A stretch of DNA of 32,473 bases from Shewanellaceae bacterium UBA2521. Lineage in GTDB: Bacteria > Pseudomonadota > Gammaproteobacteria > Enterobacterales > Shewanellaceae. The DNA lies in the NCBI GenBank assembly GCA_002341165.1, contig DDNL01000045.1, positions 1 through 32,473 on the forward strand, written 5' to 3'. Below, one piece after another: positions 1-7,173 of the stretch. A model generated the notes under the pieces. It made no database searches, had not been told where the DNA came from, and was given only the letters and a program-made list of their open reading frames with translations. The stretch's first letter is position 1. Each line of letters begins with the position of its first letter. The position numbers were made by a program, and so were the translations under genes.

Positions 1-938
1 CTGAAAATCCACTTGAAACTCAAGTTGAAACCTCAGTTGAAACTCAAGTTGAAGCTCAAGTTGAAACTCAAGTTGAAACCTCAGTTAAAGCCCAGGCTGA
101 AACTCCAGTGGATACTTTCTCAGCGAGGGATTCGTCAGATTCAATGGCATATTTGTCCGACTCAGCCCAAGATCTACTACAGTCTGTGATTGCCATGAGG
201 CAAAGTTTGATAAAGCAAGTACAGGCCGCATCAGGCGAAACAGAACAAAAAAAAAAGGCAATACTAAAGCAGTCTCGTAAAGATACTGTTGAATCGGCGT
301 CACAGGACATACTCATTGAAGAGAAGCATGTATCATACAATGATTCTGTACCTGTGGATCCTGTAGATGATGTACTATCTGAGGTGGAACAGCCTCTTGT
401 GCTGGAGACTTCCGACGTTGATTGTGAAGATGTATCAACAGACACAATAATAGATTCTGGTGTTTCCCATGTATGTGTCGATACACAGTCACCTCACTTA
501 TCTTATTTTGTTGATAAGCTATCGGATGTGGTAGATGAAGATAAGTTTTGGTTTGTGTGTTTGCTACAACTTCAATTGGGAGGCCGTGCATATCAGTTAG
601 GAGTCCATGCGATCTTAAATCGCGAAGCTCAGGACTTTACCTTGATGATACCAGAGATGCATAAGCACTTAATGAGTGATGCCGTAACTCAATCTTTAGA
701 GCGTGCATTATCTGATCATATGCAGAAAAAAATTCAGTTAACAATCGAAGTGGCTGAATGTGAAGAAAGGCATTCGCCTGCACAGATCAAAGATAAGGTT
801 CAAAAGCTGTGTGTAAACGAAGCAGAGCAGAGGCTGCTTAAATCACCTTCAATACATTATATTATGCAGCATTTCCAAGCTGAAATTGCGCAAGATTCGA
901 TTGAATATCCTTTAGCATGGATTGACCCAACTGGATAA
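1..938 (+). CDS. dnaX: DNA polymerase III subunits gamma/tau, C-terminal part (5' end outside window)
   Basis: This is the 3' part of dnaX, encoding the clamp-loader subunit that in its long (tau) form ties the replicative polymerase to the DnaB helicase. The frame is open from base 3 and the AAA+ ATPase region lies upstream of the window. Visible parts, in order, are a low-complexity linker of VETQ/VETS tetrapeptides (bases 12-107), an acidic linker, and a folded tau C-terminal domain from about base 540 (WFVCLLQLQLGG) to the family-typical end (IMQHFQAEIAQDSIEYP). An A10 tract at 247-256 contains the heptamer A AAA AAG in the reading frame, as in E. coli dnaX, where -1 frameshifting produces gamma. 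About 226 residues follow it, close to the tau-specific part of E. coli. Identity rests on this domain and on the following ybaB-recR, the classic dnaX operon order. Confidence 0.93.
   Translation, partial: ENPLETQVETSVETQVEAQVETQVETSVKAQAETPVDTFSARDSSDSMAYLSDSAQDLLQSVIAMRQSLIKQVQAASGETEQKKKAILKQSRKDTVESASQDILIEEKHVSYNDSVPVDPVDDVLSEVEQPLVLETSDVDCEDVSTDTIIDSGVSHVCVDTQSPHLSYFVDKLSDVVDEDKFWFVCLLQLQLGGRAYQLGVHAILNREAQDFTLMIPEMHKHLMSDAVTQSLERALSDHMQKKIQLTIEVAECEERHSPAQIKDKVQKLCVNEAEQRLLKSPSIHYIMQHFQAEIAQDSIEYPLAWIDPTG
12..107 (+). repeat. 12-bp tandem repeat coding for VETQ/VETS tetrapeptides in dnaX
   Basis: Eight consecutive 12-base units start at 12, 24, 36, 48, 60, 72, 84 and 96. The core unit is GTTGAAACTCAA, with the variant GTTGAAACCTCA. 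They encode LETQ, VETS, VETQ, VEAQ, VETQ, VETS, VKAQ and AETP, and the order suggests a duplicated 48-base block. The last units are degenerate. The array may continue to the left of the window. Confidence 0.92.
247..257 (+). promoter_or_regulatory. dnaX slippery tract (A10 followed by G), candidate gamma/tau recoding site
   Basis: Ten A residues followed by GG lie in frame as CAA AAA AAA AAG GCA, so the heptamer A AAA AAG (251-257) is in the correct register for -1 slippage. The -1 frame stops at TAA 278-280 after about seven codons. The +1 frame stops at TAA 265-267. Either ribosomal frameshifting or RNA-polymerase slippage would give a gamma-like short product. A weak AGG lies at 233-235, and a short imperfect stem (AGCAGT with ACTGTT) lies downstream. 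That recoding happens here is inferred from E. coli and Thermus dnaX. Confidence 0.7.
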
Positions 939-983
939 TCAGGTAACATACACATTATTAACCATAAACAAGAGATATTTTTT

Positions 984-1316
984 ATGTTTGGAAAAAGTGG
1001 AATGGGTGGGCTTATGAAGCAAGCCCAGCAAATGCAAGAAAAAATGGCTAAAGTGCAAGAAGAAATAGCCAATATGGAAGTCACAGGCGAAGCTGGTGCA
1101 GGGCTGGTTAAAGTGACCATGAATGGTTCTCATTGCGTACGTCGTGTTCATGTTGACGAAAGCTTGATTGCTGATGAAGAAAAAGATCTATTAGAAGACT
1201 TGATTGCTGCTGCATGTAATGATGCAACACGTCGTATTGATGAAGAGCAAAAGTCAAAAATGGCAGAAGTCAGTGGTGGTTTAAATTTACCGCCTGGGTT
1301 TAAGATGCCATTTTAA
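984..1316 (+). CDS. ybaB: YbaB/EbfC nucleoid-associated protein
   Basis: This 110-residue protein belongs to the YbaB/EbfC family, small dimeric DNA-binding proteins of the nucleoid. The start MFGKSGMGGLMKQAQQMQEK and the glycine/proline-rich end (LNLPPGFKMPF) are typical, as is the length (109 in E. coli). The N-terminal third is a charged helix, followed by a small beta sheet containing VKVTMNG. The gene lies 45 bases after dnaX and overlaps recR by one base (TAATG), so translational coupling to recR is likely. The family's exact role is unsettled; the conserved location between dnaX and recR suggests a link to replication or recombination. Confidence 0.95.
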   Translation: MFGKSGMGGLMKQAQQMQEKMAKVQEEIANMEVTGEAGAGLVKVTMNGSHCVRRVHVDESLIADEEKDLLEDLIAAACNDATRRIDEEQKSKMAEVSGGLNLPPGFKMPF

Positions 1317-1936
1317 TGATGAAATTTAGTCCACGACTAGAGCAACTGATTCAATCATTTCAGTTAATGCCAGGTGTTGGTCCTAAATCAGCCCAGAGAT
1401 TGGCCTTTCATATTTTGGAGCGTCATCGAGATGAAGGTATTCGCCTTGCCAGTGCCTTGGAGCAAGCGATTACACATATCGGTCTGTGCAATAACTGTCG
1501 TAATTTTGCAGAAGAAGAGATATGCTTGCTTTGTTCTGATACCAAGCGAGGGATAGCAAAGCAGATATGCATTGTTGAGTCTCCAGCAGATTTACTTGCT
1601 ATTGAGTCAGGTGGTCACTACTTTGGTCGCTACTTTATTCTACACGGTCTTCTTTCACCACTCGATGGTATTGAACCCGAAGATATAGGTTTACCTGAAT
1701 TAGAGCAACGCCTAGCTGAAGAAGGTTATCAAGAGCTTATTCTTGCAACCAGTCCTACGATAGAAGGTGACGTGACGGCAAACTTTATTATAGAGATTGC
1801 AAAACGTTATCAAGTACATGTGAGTCGCATAGCACATGGCGTACCTGTCGGAGGGGAGCTTGAATATGTAGATGGTATGACGCTTGCTCTTTCCTTTGAA
1901 GGTCGTCGGACTATATCCGATTCGAAAAAAAGTTAA
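1316..1936 (+). CDS. recR: Recombination protein RecR
   Basis: RecR works with RecF and RecO to load RecA onto SSB-coated single-stranded gaps. The 206 residues compare with 201 in E. coli. Visible parts are an N-terminal helix-hairpin-helix (LMPGVGPKSAQRLA, about residues 18-30), a four-cysteine zinc finger (C58, C61, C70, C73), a Toprim domain (ICIVESPADLLAIE) and the C-terminal signature RIAHGVPVGGELEYVDGMTL. Two consecutive ATGs (1316 and 1319) could serve as start; the first overlaps the ybaB stop codon and implies coupled translation. The gene closes the dnaX-ybaB-recR operon and converges on aat, with a shared hairpin between them. Confidence 0.97.
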   Translation: MMKFSPRLEQLIQSFQLMPGVGPKSAQRLAFHILERHRDEGIRLASALEQAITHIGLCNNCRNFAEEEICLLCSDTKRGIAKQICIVESPADLLAIESGGHYFGRYFILHGLLSPLDGIEPEDIGLPELEQRLAEEGYQELILATSPTIEGDVTANFIIEIAKRYQVHVSRIAHGVPVGGELEYVDGMTLALSFEGRRTISDSKKS

Positions 1937-1977
1937 AGTCGAAGATATATGCTATTCGGCTTTTAAGTTAATTTTTT
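1925..1977. terminator. Bidirectional terminator candidate between recR and aat
   Basis: The stem is 1935-1943 (AAAGTCGAA) paired with 1955-1963 (TTCGGCTTT), nine pairs including one G-T, with an 11-base loop. An A run (1925-1931) precedes it and a T run (1972-1977) follows, so each strand reads hairpin then U-rich tail. The T run is several bases from the stem on the plus strand. The aat stop codon lies in the loop. Confidence 0.55.
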
Positions 1978-2671
1978 GTGGTTTAAAAAGCTCCTTTTCT
2001 ATCTTATTAGAGGTTAACTTTCTTAGCTCAATCAAAAACTTATTGCGTGGAATAGCTTTCGAACCTAAACTGTTTAAGTGAGGTGTTGGTATTTGACCGT
2101 CGATCATTTTAACACCTACTTTGACACAAAGCTGTGTTAAAGCCCAAAAAGAAAGTTTGGATGCGTCTGTTTTTGTGTAATACATAGATTCACCACAAAA
2201 GACTTCGCCAATAAGAATACCATATAGACCTCCTACGAGCTCACCCTCATAGTAGCTTTCAACTGAGTGTGCATAGCCCATGTTGTGTAACTCTTCGTAT
2301 GCAACTTTCATCATTGGGCTTATCCAAGTACTTTTATCTTTCTTTCTTGATTGTGAACATGCATCAATTACAGTGCTAAATTGTGTATTGAGTGTGAAAC
2401 TCCATTTACCTCTTTTATAAGTTTTGACAAGACTTTGCACAGGTGAGAACTCGTTAGGATAAAAAATAGCTCTTGGATTAGGAGACCACCATAAAATAGG
2501 ATCATCGGGACTGTACCAAGGAAAGACACCTTGCTCGTAAGCGCATATGAGGCGCTCAGGCTTTAGATCTCCACCTATGGCGAGTAAACCGTTAGGTTCA
2601 CGTAAAGCCATTTCTGGATTAGGAAAGTCTAAAGTGTTTTCATCAAGTTGGTATAGAGTGTTAGAGTGCAT
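1952..2671 (-). CDS. aat: Leucyl/phenylalanyl-tRNA--protein transferase
   Basis: Aat transfers Leu or Phe from aminoacyl-tRNA to proteins with N-terminal Arg or Lys, marking them for ClpS/ClpAP (bacterial N-degron pathway). The 239 residues compare with 234 in E. coli. Conserved blocks are FPNPEMALREPNGLLAIGGD (residues 16-35), GVFPWYSPDDPILWWSPNPR (48-67), FCGESMYY (158-165) and MIDGQ, whose D191 matches the catalytic Asp186 of E. coli. The ATG at 2671 has no evident Shine-Dalgarno sequence, but the N-terminus aligns with the family, so I keep it. It lies 136 bases after ald on the same strand behind an apparent ald terminator, so it probably has its own weak promoter. Confidence 0.96.
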   Translation of the reverse strand: MHSNTLYQLDENTLDFPNPEMALREPNGLLAIGGDLKPERLICAYEQGVFPWYSPDDPILWWSPNPRAIFYPNEFSPVQSLVKTYKRGKWSFTLNTQFSTVIDACSQSRKKDKSTWISPMMKVAYEELHNMGYAHSVESYYEGELVGGLYGILIGEVFCGESMYYTKTDASKLSFWALTQLCVKVGVKMIDGQIPTPHLNSLGSKAIPRNKFLIELRKLTSNKIEKELFKPQKINLKAE

Positions 2672-2761
2672 AATTTGTCAGAAACTTTTGAATAATCTTA
2701 TCCAAAGTTTAGATAACTTTTAAGAAAAAATGAACTGGATTGAAAAAGTAAATGAAAATCA

Positions 2762-2796
2762 CCATGAAAAGCGCAAATACATTGTGCCTTTCATGG
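2762..2796 (-). terminator. Terminator of ald
   Basis: CCATGAAA (2762-2769) pairs with TTTCATGG (2789-2796) and GCGCA (2771-2775) with TGTGC (2783-2787), around one A-C mismatch and a seven-base loop. On the minus strand the hairpin comes 12 bases after the ald stop codon and is followed by an interrupted T-rich tail. No T run follows it on the plus strand. Confidence 0.6.
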
Positions 2797-2807
2797 AGAT
2801 AATGAGA

Positions 2808-3923
2808 TTAACTTATTAAAGTTGATGCAGGCGTATAAGGTAAATCATGAGCTTGTGCAACCTCTTCGCAAGTAACATGACCATGCATCACATTCAGACC
2901 ATTGCATAAATGAGGATCTTGTTTAAGTGCTTCTTTATAGCCTAAATTTGCAAGCTTTAAGATATAAGGTAAGGTCACATTATTCAATGCAAAAGTGGAA
3001 GTCTTCGCTACAGCACCTGGCATATTGGCTACGCAATAGTGTACGACATGATCAACGATATATGTTGGCTCATGATGTGTTGTTGGGGTAGAGGTTTCAA
3101 TACACCCACCTTGATCAATGGCAACATCGACAATAGCGGATCCTTCTTTCATCATTCTGATATGCTCTTTGGTAATGAGCTTAGGTGCTGCGGCACCAGG
3201 AATGAGTACACCGCCGATAATGAGATCAGTTTTTTTCACGAGATCATCTATTGCACTCGGTGTTGAGTAAAGTGTTTTGACTTTGGAACCAAATTGCATA
3301 TCAAGCTGTCTGAGTGTGTCGATATTTCTATCCAATATTGTAACATCGGCACCCATGCCTACAGCCATTTGTGCTGCATTACGTCCTACGGTACCACCAC
3401 CTAAAATTAATACTTTAGTGGGTAAAACACCTGGAACACCTCCCATAAGTAGACCACAACCACCTCTTGATTTCTCAAGCGCTTGTGCTCCTGCTTGAAT
3501 TGACATACGTCCAGCGATTTCTGACATAGGAGCAAGCAGAGGGAGCTGTTTGTTATCACTGGTTACGGTTTCATACGCAATGCATACTGCGCCACTATCT
3601 ATCAGATCTTGTGTTTGTGCATGATCCGGAGCAAGATGAAGGTAAGTGAACAAAACGTGATCTTTTGTTAACAGAGCGCGCTCTTGCGCAAGAGGCTCTT
3701 TAACTTTTACGATCATATTTGCTTTGGCAAAGACTTCTTCTGCTGTGTTAGCAATGGTTGCTCCTGCATCCATGTAGTCCTGATCTGAAAAACCAATACC
3801 CGCACCCGCTTTTTGTTCGACGATGACTTGATGCTTGTTGGCGATTAACTCTCGCACACTATTAGGTACTAATCCAACACGGTATTCATGATTTTTAATT
3901 TCTTTTGGTATACCTATGATCAT
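2808..3923 (-). CDS. ald: Alanine dehydrogenase
   Basis: Ald is a cytosolic NAD-dependent enzyme interconverting L-alanine with pyruvate and ammonium. The 371-residue product has the catalytic and substrate residues at their usual numbers: R15 (NHEYRVGL), K75 (VKVKEP), H96 (YLHLAPD) and the Asp of IVDVAIDQGG. The NAD-binding glycine motif (LILGGGTVG) lies near residues 173-181. The reading frame extends 28 codons further upstream, but the family starts at MIIGIPKEIKN, and a ribosome binding site (GTGGAG) lies seven to eight bases before the ATG at 3923, so I use that start. It is transcribed divergently from lrp, an arrangement also known in Vibrio-like genomes, and Lrp is its probable regulator. 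Confidence 0.97.
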   Translation of the reverse strand: MIIGIPKEIKNHEYRVGLVPNSVRELIANKHQVIVEQKAGAGIGFSDQDYMDAGATIANTAEEVFAKANMIVKVKEPLAQERALLTKDHVLFTYLHLAPDHAQTQDLIDSGAVCIAYETVTSDNKQLPLLAPMSEIAGRMSIQAGAQALEKSRGGCGLLMGGVPGVLPTKVLILGGGTVGRNAAQMAVGMGADVTILDRNIDTLRQLDMQFGSKVKTLYSTPSAIDDLVKKTDLIIGGVLIPGAAAPKLITKEHIRMMKEGSAIVDVAIDQGGCIETSTPTTHHEPTYIVDHVVHYCVANMPGAVAKTSTFALNNVTLPYILKLANLGYKEALKQDPHLCNGLNVMHGHVTCEEVAQAHDLPYTPASTLIS

Positions 3924-3966
3924 ATAGCTAACTCCACTTAAGATATGATTTATTTTTATTGATTTG

Positions 3967-4068
3967 GATATGTTATATTGAATAACAATATGTTTTTCAA
4001 TTAACATATCATTTGGGTTTAACGAATGTTGCGTATATTACTTTCTTTGCACAAATAAATGCAACATT
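3967..4068. promoter_or_regulatory. Nested inverted repeats in the ald-lrp intergenic region (candidate Lrp operators)
   Basis: There are three inverted repeats. First, GATATGTTATATTGAA (3967-3982) against TTCAATTAACATATC (3996-4010), identical except for one missing base. Second, inside it, ATATTG (3975-3980) against CAATAT (3986-3991). Third, AATGTTGC (4025-4032) against GCAACATT (4061-4068). Lrp binds arrays of degenerate AT-rich sites, which fits this region; the assignment to Lrp is inferred from position. Confidence 0.55.
3972..4000 (-). promoter_or_regulatory. ald promoter (sigma70-type)
   Basis: On the minus strand, -35 TTGAAA (3995-4000) and -10 TATAAC (3972-3977) are separated by exactly 17 bases. 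Transcription would start near 3965, about 40 bases before the ald start. Both hexamers lie inside inverted-repeat arms, so a protein bound there would occlude the polymerase. Confidence 0.65.
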
Positions 4069-4079
4069 TTTAATAAAAA

Positions 4080-4580
4080 ATGGAATTAAATGTAGTTATG
4101 GCACCACAGAAAAAAAAATCTTTAGACAGAATTGATTGTAAAATTTTAAATACACTACAGCATAATGGTCGTGTATCTAATTTAGACTTATCTCGAGAAA
4201 TTGGACTGAGCCCTACGCCTTGCCTTGAACGTGTGAGACGTCTTGAGCGAGAAGGGTACATCAATGGTTATACAGCATTAGTTGAACCAAAGTATGTGGG
4301 TGTTGCATTATTAGTTTTTATTGAAGTCACTTTATCTCGTGATTCACCAGATATTTTTGAAAAATTTAACCACACAGTATTACAGCGTCCAGAAGTTCAA
4401 GAATGTCATCTTGTATCTGGTGATTTTGATTATTTGCTTAAAGCGCGTGTTGCAGATATGGACTCATACCGTCAGTTGCTCAGTGAGTTACTTTTGAAGC
4501 TACCTTATGTATCGGATACTCGAACTTATGTTGTGATGGATGAAGTGAAACAGTCAAATCATGTTTTTGTGAAGGTTTAA
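4080..4580 (+). CDS. lrp: Leucine-responsive regulatory protein Lrp
   Basis: This 166-residue protein appears to be a true Lrp orthologue rather than a generic Lrp/AsnC paralogue. The N-terminal helix-turn-helix region (LDRIDCKILNTLQHNGRVSN, then LSPTPCLERVRRLEREGYI) and the C-terminal ligand-binding domain (ECHLVSGDFDYLLKARV, DTRTYVVMDEVKQSN) match E. coli Lrp almost motif for motif (164 residues there). The start is uncertain: ATG 4080 has no ribosome binding site, and ATG 4098 has only a distant GGAA. Lrp is a global, amino-acid-responsive regulator. Here its neighbour is ald, so alanine may be both effector and target. Its stop codon directly abuts that of convergent lapB. Confidence 0.95.
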   Translation: MELNVVMAPQKKKSLDRIDCKILNTLQHNGRVSNLDLSREIGLSPTPCLERVRRLEREGYINGYTALVEPKYVGVALLVFIEVTLSRDSPDIFEKFNHTVLQRPEVQECHLVSGDFDYLLKARVADMDSYRQLLSELLLKLPYVSDTRTYVVMDEVKQSNHVFVKV

Positions 4581-5753
4581 TTATTCTCCAATTAATCCGG
4601 AGCTGCGTTGGATGCTTGTCCATTCGTGACAAGATGGACACAGCCAGTAGAAACGAGATGTTTGAAAGTCGCAAGTTGCGCATTGATATAAGCTTTGTTT
4701 TTCAAGGTAGCTGTGCACTATGTGTCTTAAAATAATGAGACTTTCTTTTGCATTACTTTGCTCGGCTGTATGGACATGATGTGTAATTAGCTGTGTAAAT
4801 GCTTTCAATGAAGGTGAAGATTTTAACTGTTCCATAATTAAGTGATTGGCTTGTTGTACCTTCTGGTGATTAAACCAATGTTCAGCAAGTTCGCAATAAA
4901 TGGTGTTACCGGTGCCACTTTTTGTTGCACGAACAAGTAAGGCTTCATATTCACTTAATTTATTTGATGTATGGTAGTAGGTTTTTATTTGAGGTAAAAC
5001 CTCGACAAAGAAAGCTGGATTTTGGCGTAAAATAGAGTATGTTGCTTGACGTAACTTTATATAATTTTGCTCTTCTATGTAGACATCAACATAATAACAC
5101 CAAGCTCTGATACAGCTTTTATCATGTTTAATTGATAAATTGAGATATCTTTTTTTACTATGTATTTCATCCTCTAAAAGATATTTTTCACAATAAAAGT
5201 GAGCAATGATATGGTTATACTTTTTCTGCAATGGAGATGAAAAGTCATAAAAACTTTTAATACCTTTGTCCCATTCTTGCGTAGTTTGATAGCAGCGTAG
5301 CAGATGATACTCTGGATTTAATTCTTCTCTATCTTCATCAGTTTTATCGGCTAATTCAATCAGCTCTAATAAAAGCGATTCACTGCGATCATAAAACCCA
5401 CTTGCGATATAGTCTTTGGCTAAAGCCATCATCGCTTTATGGTGTTGGATTGTATGGGTATGAGCCAAAGAAGTGATATTTTGATGAATACGAATGGCTT
5501 TGTTGAGTTCACCACGATCACGAAATAAATCGCCCAAGGCGAAGTGGATATCAAGTGTATCTTCTTTGATATTTAACGTATCAAGAGCTTGCTCGATATG
5601 CTCTTGTTGATGAGATAACAGGTAATTAAGACTAGAAAAGTAGCCATTAATTTTTTTTGTTGGATAATTTTGCTTCTGGAGTGCATTTTTCTGTCCCATA
5701 TACCAACCATAGGATGCTGCTACAGGGAGTAAGAGAAACATCATTTCAAGCAT
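4581..5753 (-). CDS. lapB: Lipopolysaccharide assembly protein LapB (YciM)
   Basis: LapB is an inner-membrane-anchored TPR protein that in E. coli controls LpxC turnover by FtsH and so lipopolysaccharide synthesis. The 390 residues compare with 389 there. Visible parts are one N-terminal membrane anchor (about residues 3-17), a long helical TPR region including the family-typical HFALGDLFRDRGELNKAIRI, and a C-terminal rubredoxin-like metal site with C358, C361, C372 and C375 (CATC and CPSC). It begins six bases after the lapA stop codon, the conserved lapA-lapB pair. The usual upstream neighbours rpsA and ihfB are missing here, so the pair has moved. Confidence 0.93.
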   Translation of the reverse strand: MLEMMFLLLPVAASYGWYMGQKNALQKQNYPTKKINGYFSSLNYLLSHQQEHIEQALDTLNIKEDTLDIHFALGDLFRDRGELNKAIRIHQNITSLAHTHTIQHHKAMMALAKDYIASGFYDRSESLLLELIELADKTDEDREELNPEYHLLRCYQTTQEWDKGIKSFYDFSSPLQKKYNHIIAHFYCEKYLLEDEIHSKKRYLNLSIKHDKSCIRAWCYYVDVYIEEQNYIKLRQATYSILRQNPAFFVEVLPQIKTYYHTSNKLSEYEALLVRATKSGTGNTIYCELAEHWFNHQKVQQANHLIMEQLKSSPSLKAFTQLITHHVHTAEQSNAKESLIILRHIVHSYLEKQSLYQCATCDFQTSRFYWLCPSCHEWTSIQRSSGLIGE

Positions 5754-5759
5754 GATAAG

Positions 5760-6065
5760 TTACTCTTTAGCTGCAGATGTAAGCTGTGATGCATGGGCAG
5801 TAGGTAGACTTACAGATGAATTCATTTTTTTCAATGCGCTTTGCATTTGAGCTAACTTTAGCTTCAAGCGTACAACGTAAAAGAAGGCAAACAGCCAAGC
5901 TAAGGCAAAGCCCATAAAAAAAGTCAAAGACATTACAGTAGATGTTTCTAGTTGCACTTGCGCAACGAGATAGTCCACGGTGATCACATCTTGATTCTTC
6001 GCTCCAAAAGCAAAAAGAAGTAGAAACATGAAAAGTAAAAGAAAGGAGAAAAAAAGTGATTTCAT
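5760..6065 (-). CDS. lapA: Lipopolysaccharide assembly protein LapA
   Basis: This 101-residue LapA-domain (DUF1049) membrane protein is the partner of LapB. It has two hydrophobic segments (about residues 2-21 and 43-66), the second followed by a basic, coiled-coil-like tail (VVRLKLKLAQMQSALKKM) facing the cytoplasm. The length matches E. coli LapA (102). A weak ribosome binding site (TAGG, eight bases away) precedes the ATG at 6065. A promoter with 17-base spacing lies just upstream, separating the pair from the DAHP synthase gene. Confidence 0.88.
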   Translation of the reverse strand: MKSLFFSFLLLFMFLLLFAFGAKNQDVITVDYLVAQVQLETSTVMSLTFFMGFALAWLFAFFYVVRLKLKLAQMQSALKKMNSSVSLPTAHASQLTSAAKE

Positions 6066-6096
6066 ATATATAACCTATCTGTGACTTTATATCTTG

Positions 6097-6125
6097 ATTA
6101 GACAGCCTTTATAACAGGCATTCAA
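6097..6125 (-). promoter_or_regulatory. Candidate promoter for lapA-lapB
   Basis: On the minus strand, -35 TTGAAT (6120-6125) and -10 TCTAAT (6097-6102) are 17 bases apart. Transcription would begin near 6090, about 25 bases before the lapA start. The spacer contains a small GCCT/AGGC hairpin. Confidence 0.45.
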
Positions 6126-6162
6126 ATATTAACTATACATGAATTTATCTCATATAGGTAAG

Positions 6163-7173
6163 TCATTTTTTGTTTGAAGTGGCAAGTTGATGGAGTAACT
6201 TTTCTGTTGTAGGCCAGTCAATACATGGGTCTGTAATGCTTTGACCATAAGTCAGTTGGCTCGGCTCTGCGAGTTCTTGTTGGCCAGATTCAATAAAGCT
6301 TTCTATCATAACACCTGAAATGCCTTTTTCACCTTGCTTGAGGCGAGTGCATATTGCTTCAATATTTTTGATTTGCTGTGCTGATTTTTTTTGGCTGTTA
6401 CCATGACTACAGTCAATCATGACGCTTGGATGAAGTTGTTGCTGTTGTAGACGGTGACAAGCTTCTTGAACATCCTGAGGGTGATGATTTGGTTTTATAC
6501 CACCACGTAAAATAAGATGCGTAGCTAGGTTACCTTGAGTTTGCTCGACGCAAGGTGCTCCTTCATGATTAAATTTATAGACTTGATGTGAATGTGCAGC
6601 CGTCTTGATTGCGTTAATCGCAACCTGAATGTCGCCATCTGTTCTATTTTTGAATCCTATGGGGCAAGGTAGACCTGAAGCGAGCTCTCGATGAATTGAA
6701 CTTTCGCTTGTACGGGCTCCAATCGCTCCCCAGCTGATATAATCCTGTAAGTACTGTGCGTGCATTGGGTTAAGAAACTCTGTTGCTAAAGGTAGATGTA
6801 GCGCACTTAAATCGTGAAGAAGTTTACGGCCTATCATGAGTCCTTGACTTGGCTCCGCTTGGCCTGTGAGTGTAGGATCACTAAGAAGTCCTCTCCAGCC
6901 TAATATACTTCTTGGTTTTTCTAGGTAAACACGCATCACGATAAACAGATGCTCTTTGAGCTGATGATGGCATCGAGCTAATCGCTGCGCATAATCTAAA
7001 GCAGCACGAGGATCGTGAATAGAGCATGGACCGACGATGACCAGTAGTCGTTTGTCGTCTCCAGTTATAATGCGTTGAATATGCTCTCTCGCTTGTTGCA
7101 CTTCACTCTGTACAGATGTTGATAAGGGGTACATTGAAGCAAGTTTAATAGGTGTAATGACGTTAAAAAGCAT
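6163..7173 (-). CDS. aroH: 3-deoxy-7-phosphoheptulonate (DAHP) synthase, class I, AroH-like
   Basis: This enzyme condenses phosphoenolpyruvate and erythrose 4-phosphate in the first step of the shikimate pathway. The 336 residues contain the class I (AroFGH) motifs LLVIVGPCSIHDP (with metal-ligand Cys 50), RVYLEKPRS, WGAIGARTSES, GFKNRTDGD and ITDPC. Details such as SHGNSQKK and LTYGQSITDPC resemble the tryptophan-sensitive E. coli isoenzyme AroH more than AroG or AroF, but the inhibitor cannot be read from this. The N-terminus is about ten residues shorter than in AroH. The upstream frame reaches a stop without any ATG, GTG or TTG, and ATG 7173 has no visible ribosome binding site. It is divergent from ppsA, which supplies its substrate. 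Confidence 0.93.
   Translation of the reverse strand: MLFNVITPIKLASMYPLSTSVQSEVQQAREHIQRIITGDDKRLLVIVGPCSIHDPRAALDYAQRLARCHHQLKEHLFIVMRVYLEKPRSILGWRGLLSDPTLTGQAEPSQGLMIGRKLLHDLSALHLPLATEFLNPMHAQYLQDYISWGAIGARTSESSIHRELASGLPCPIGFKNRTDGDIQVAINAIKTAAHSHQVYKFNHEGAPCVEQTQGNLATHLILRGGIKPNHHPQDVQEACHRLQQQQLHPSVMIDCSHGNSQKKSAQQIKNIEAICTRLKQGEKGISGVMIESFIESGQQELAEPSQLTYGQSITDPCIDWPTTEKLLHQLATSNKK

Noticed and set aside
3924..4007. 28-codon N-terminal extension of Ald from ATG 4007
   Set aside because: It has no counterpart in the family, covers the -10 element and operator arm, and a good ribosome binding site supports ATG 3923.
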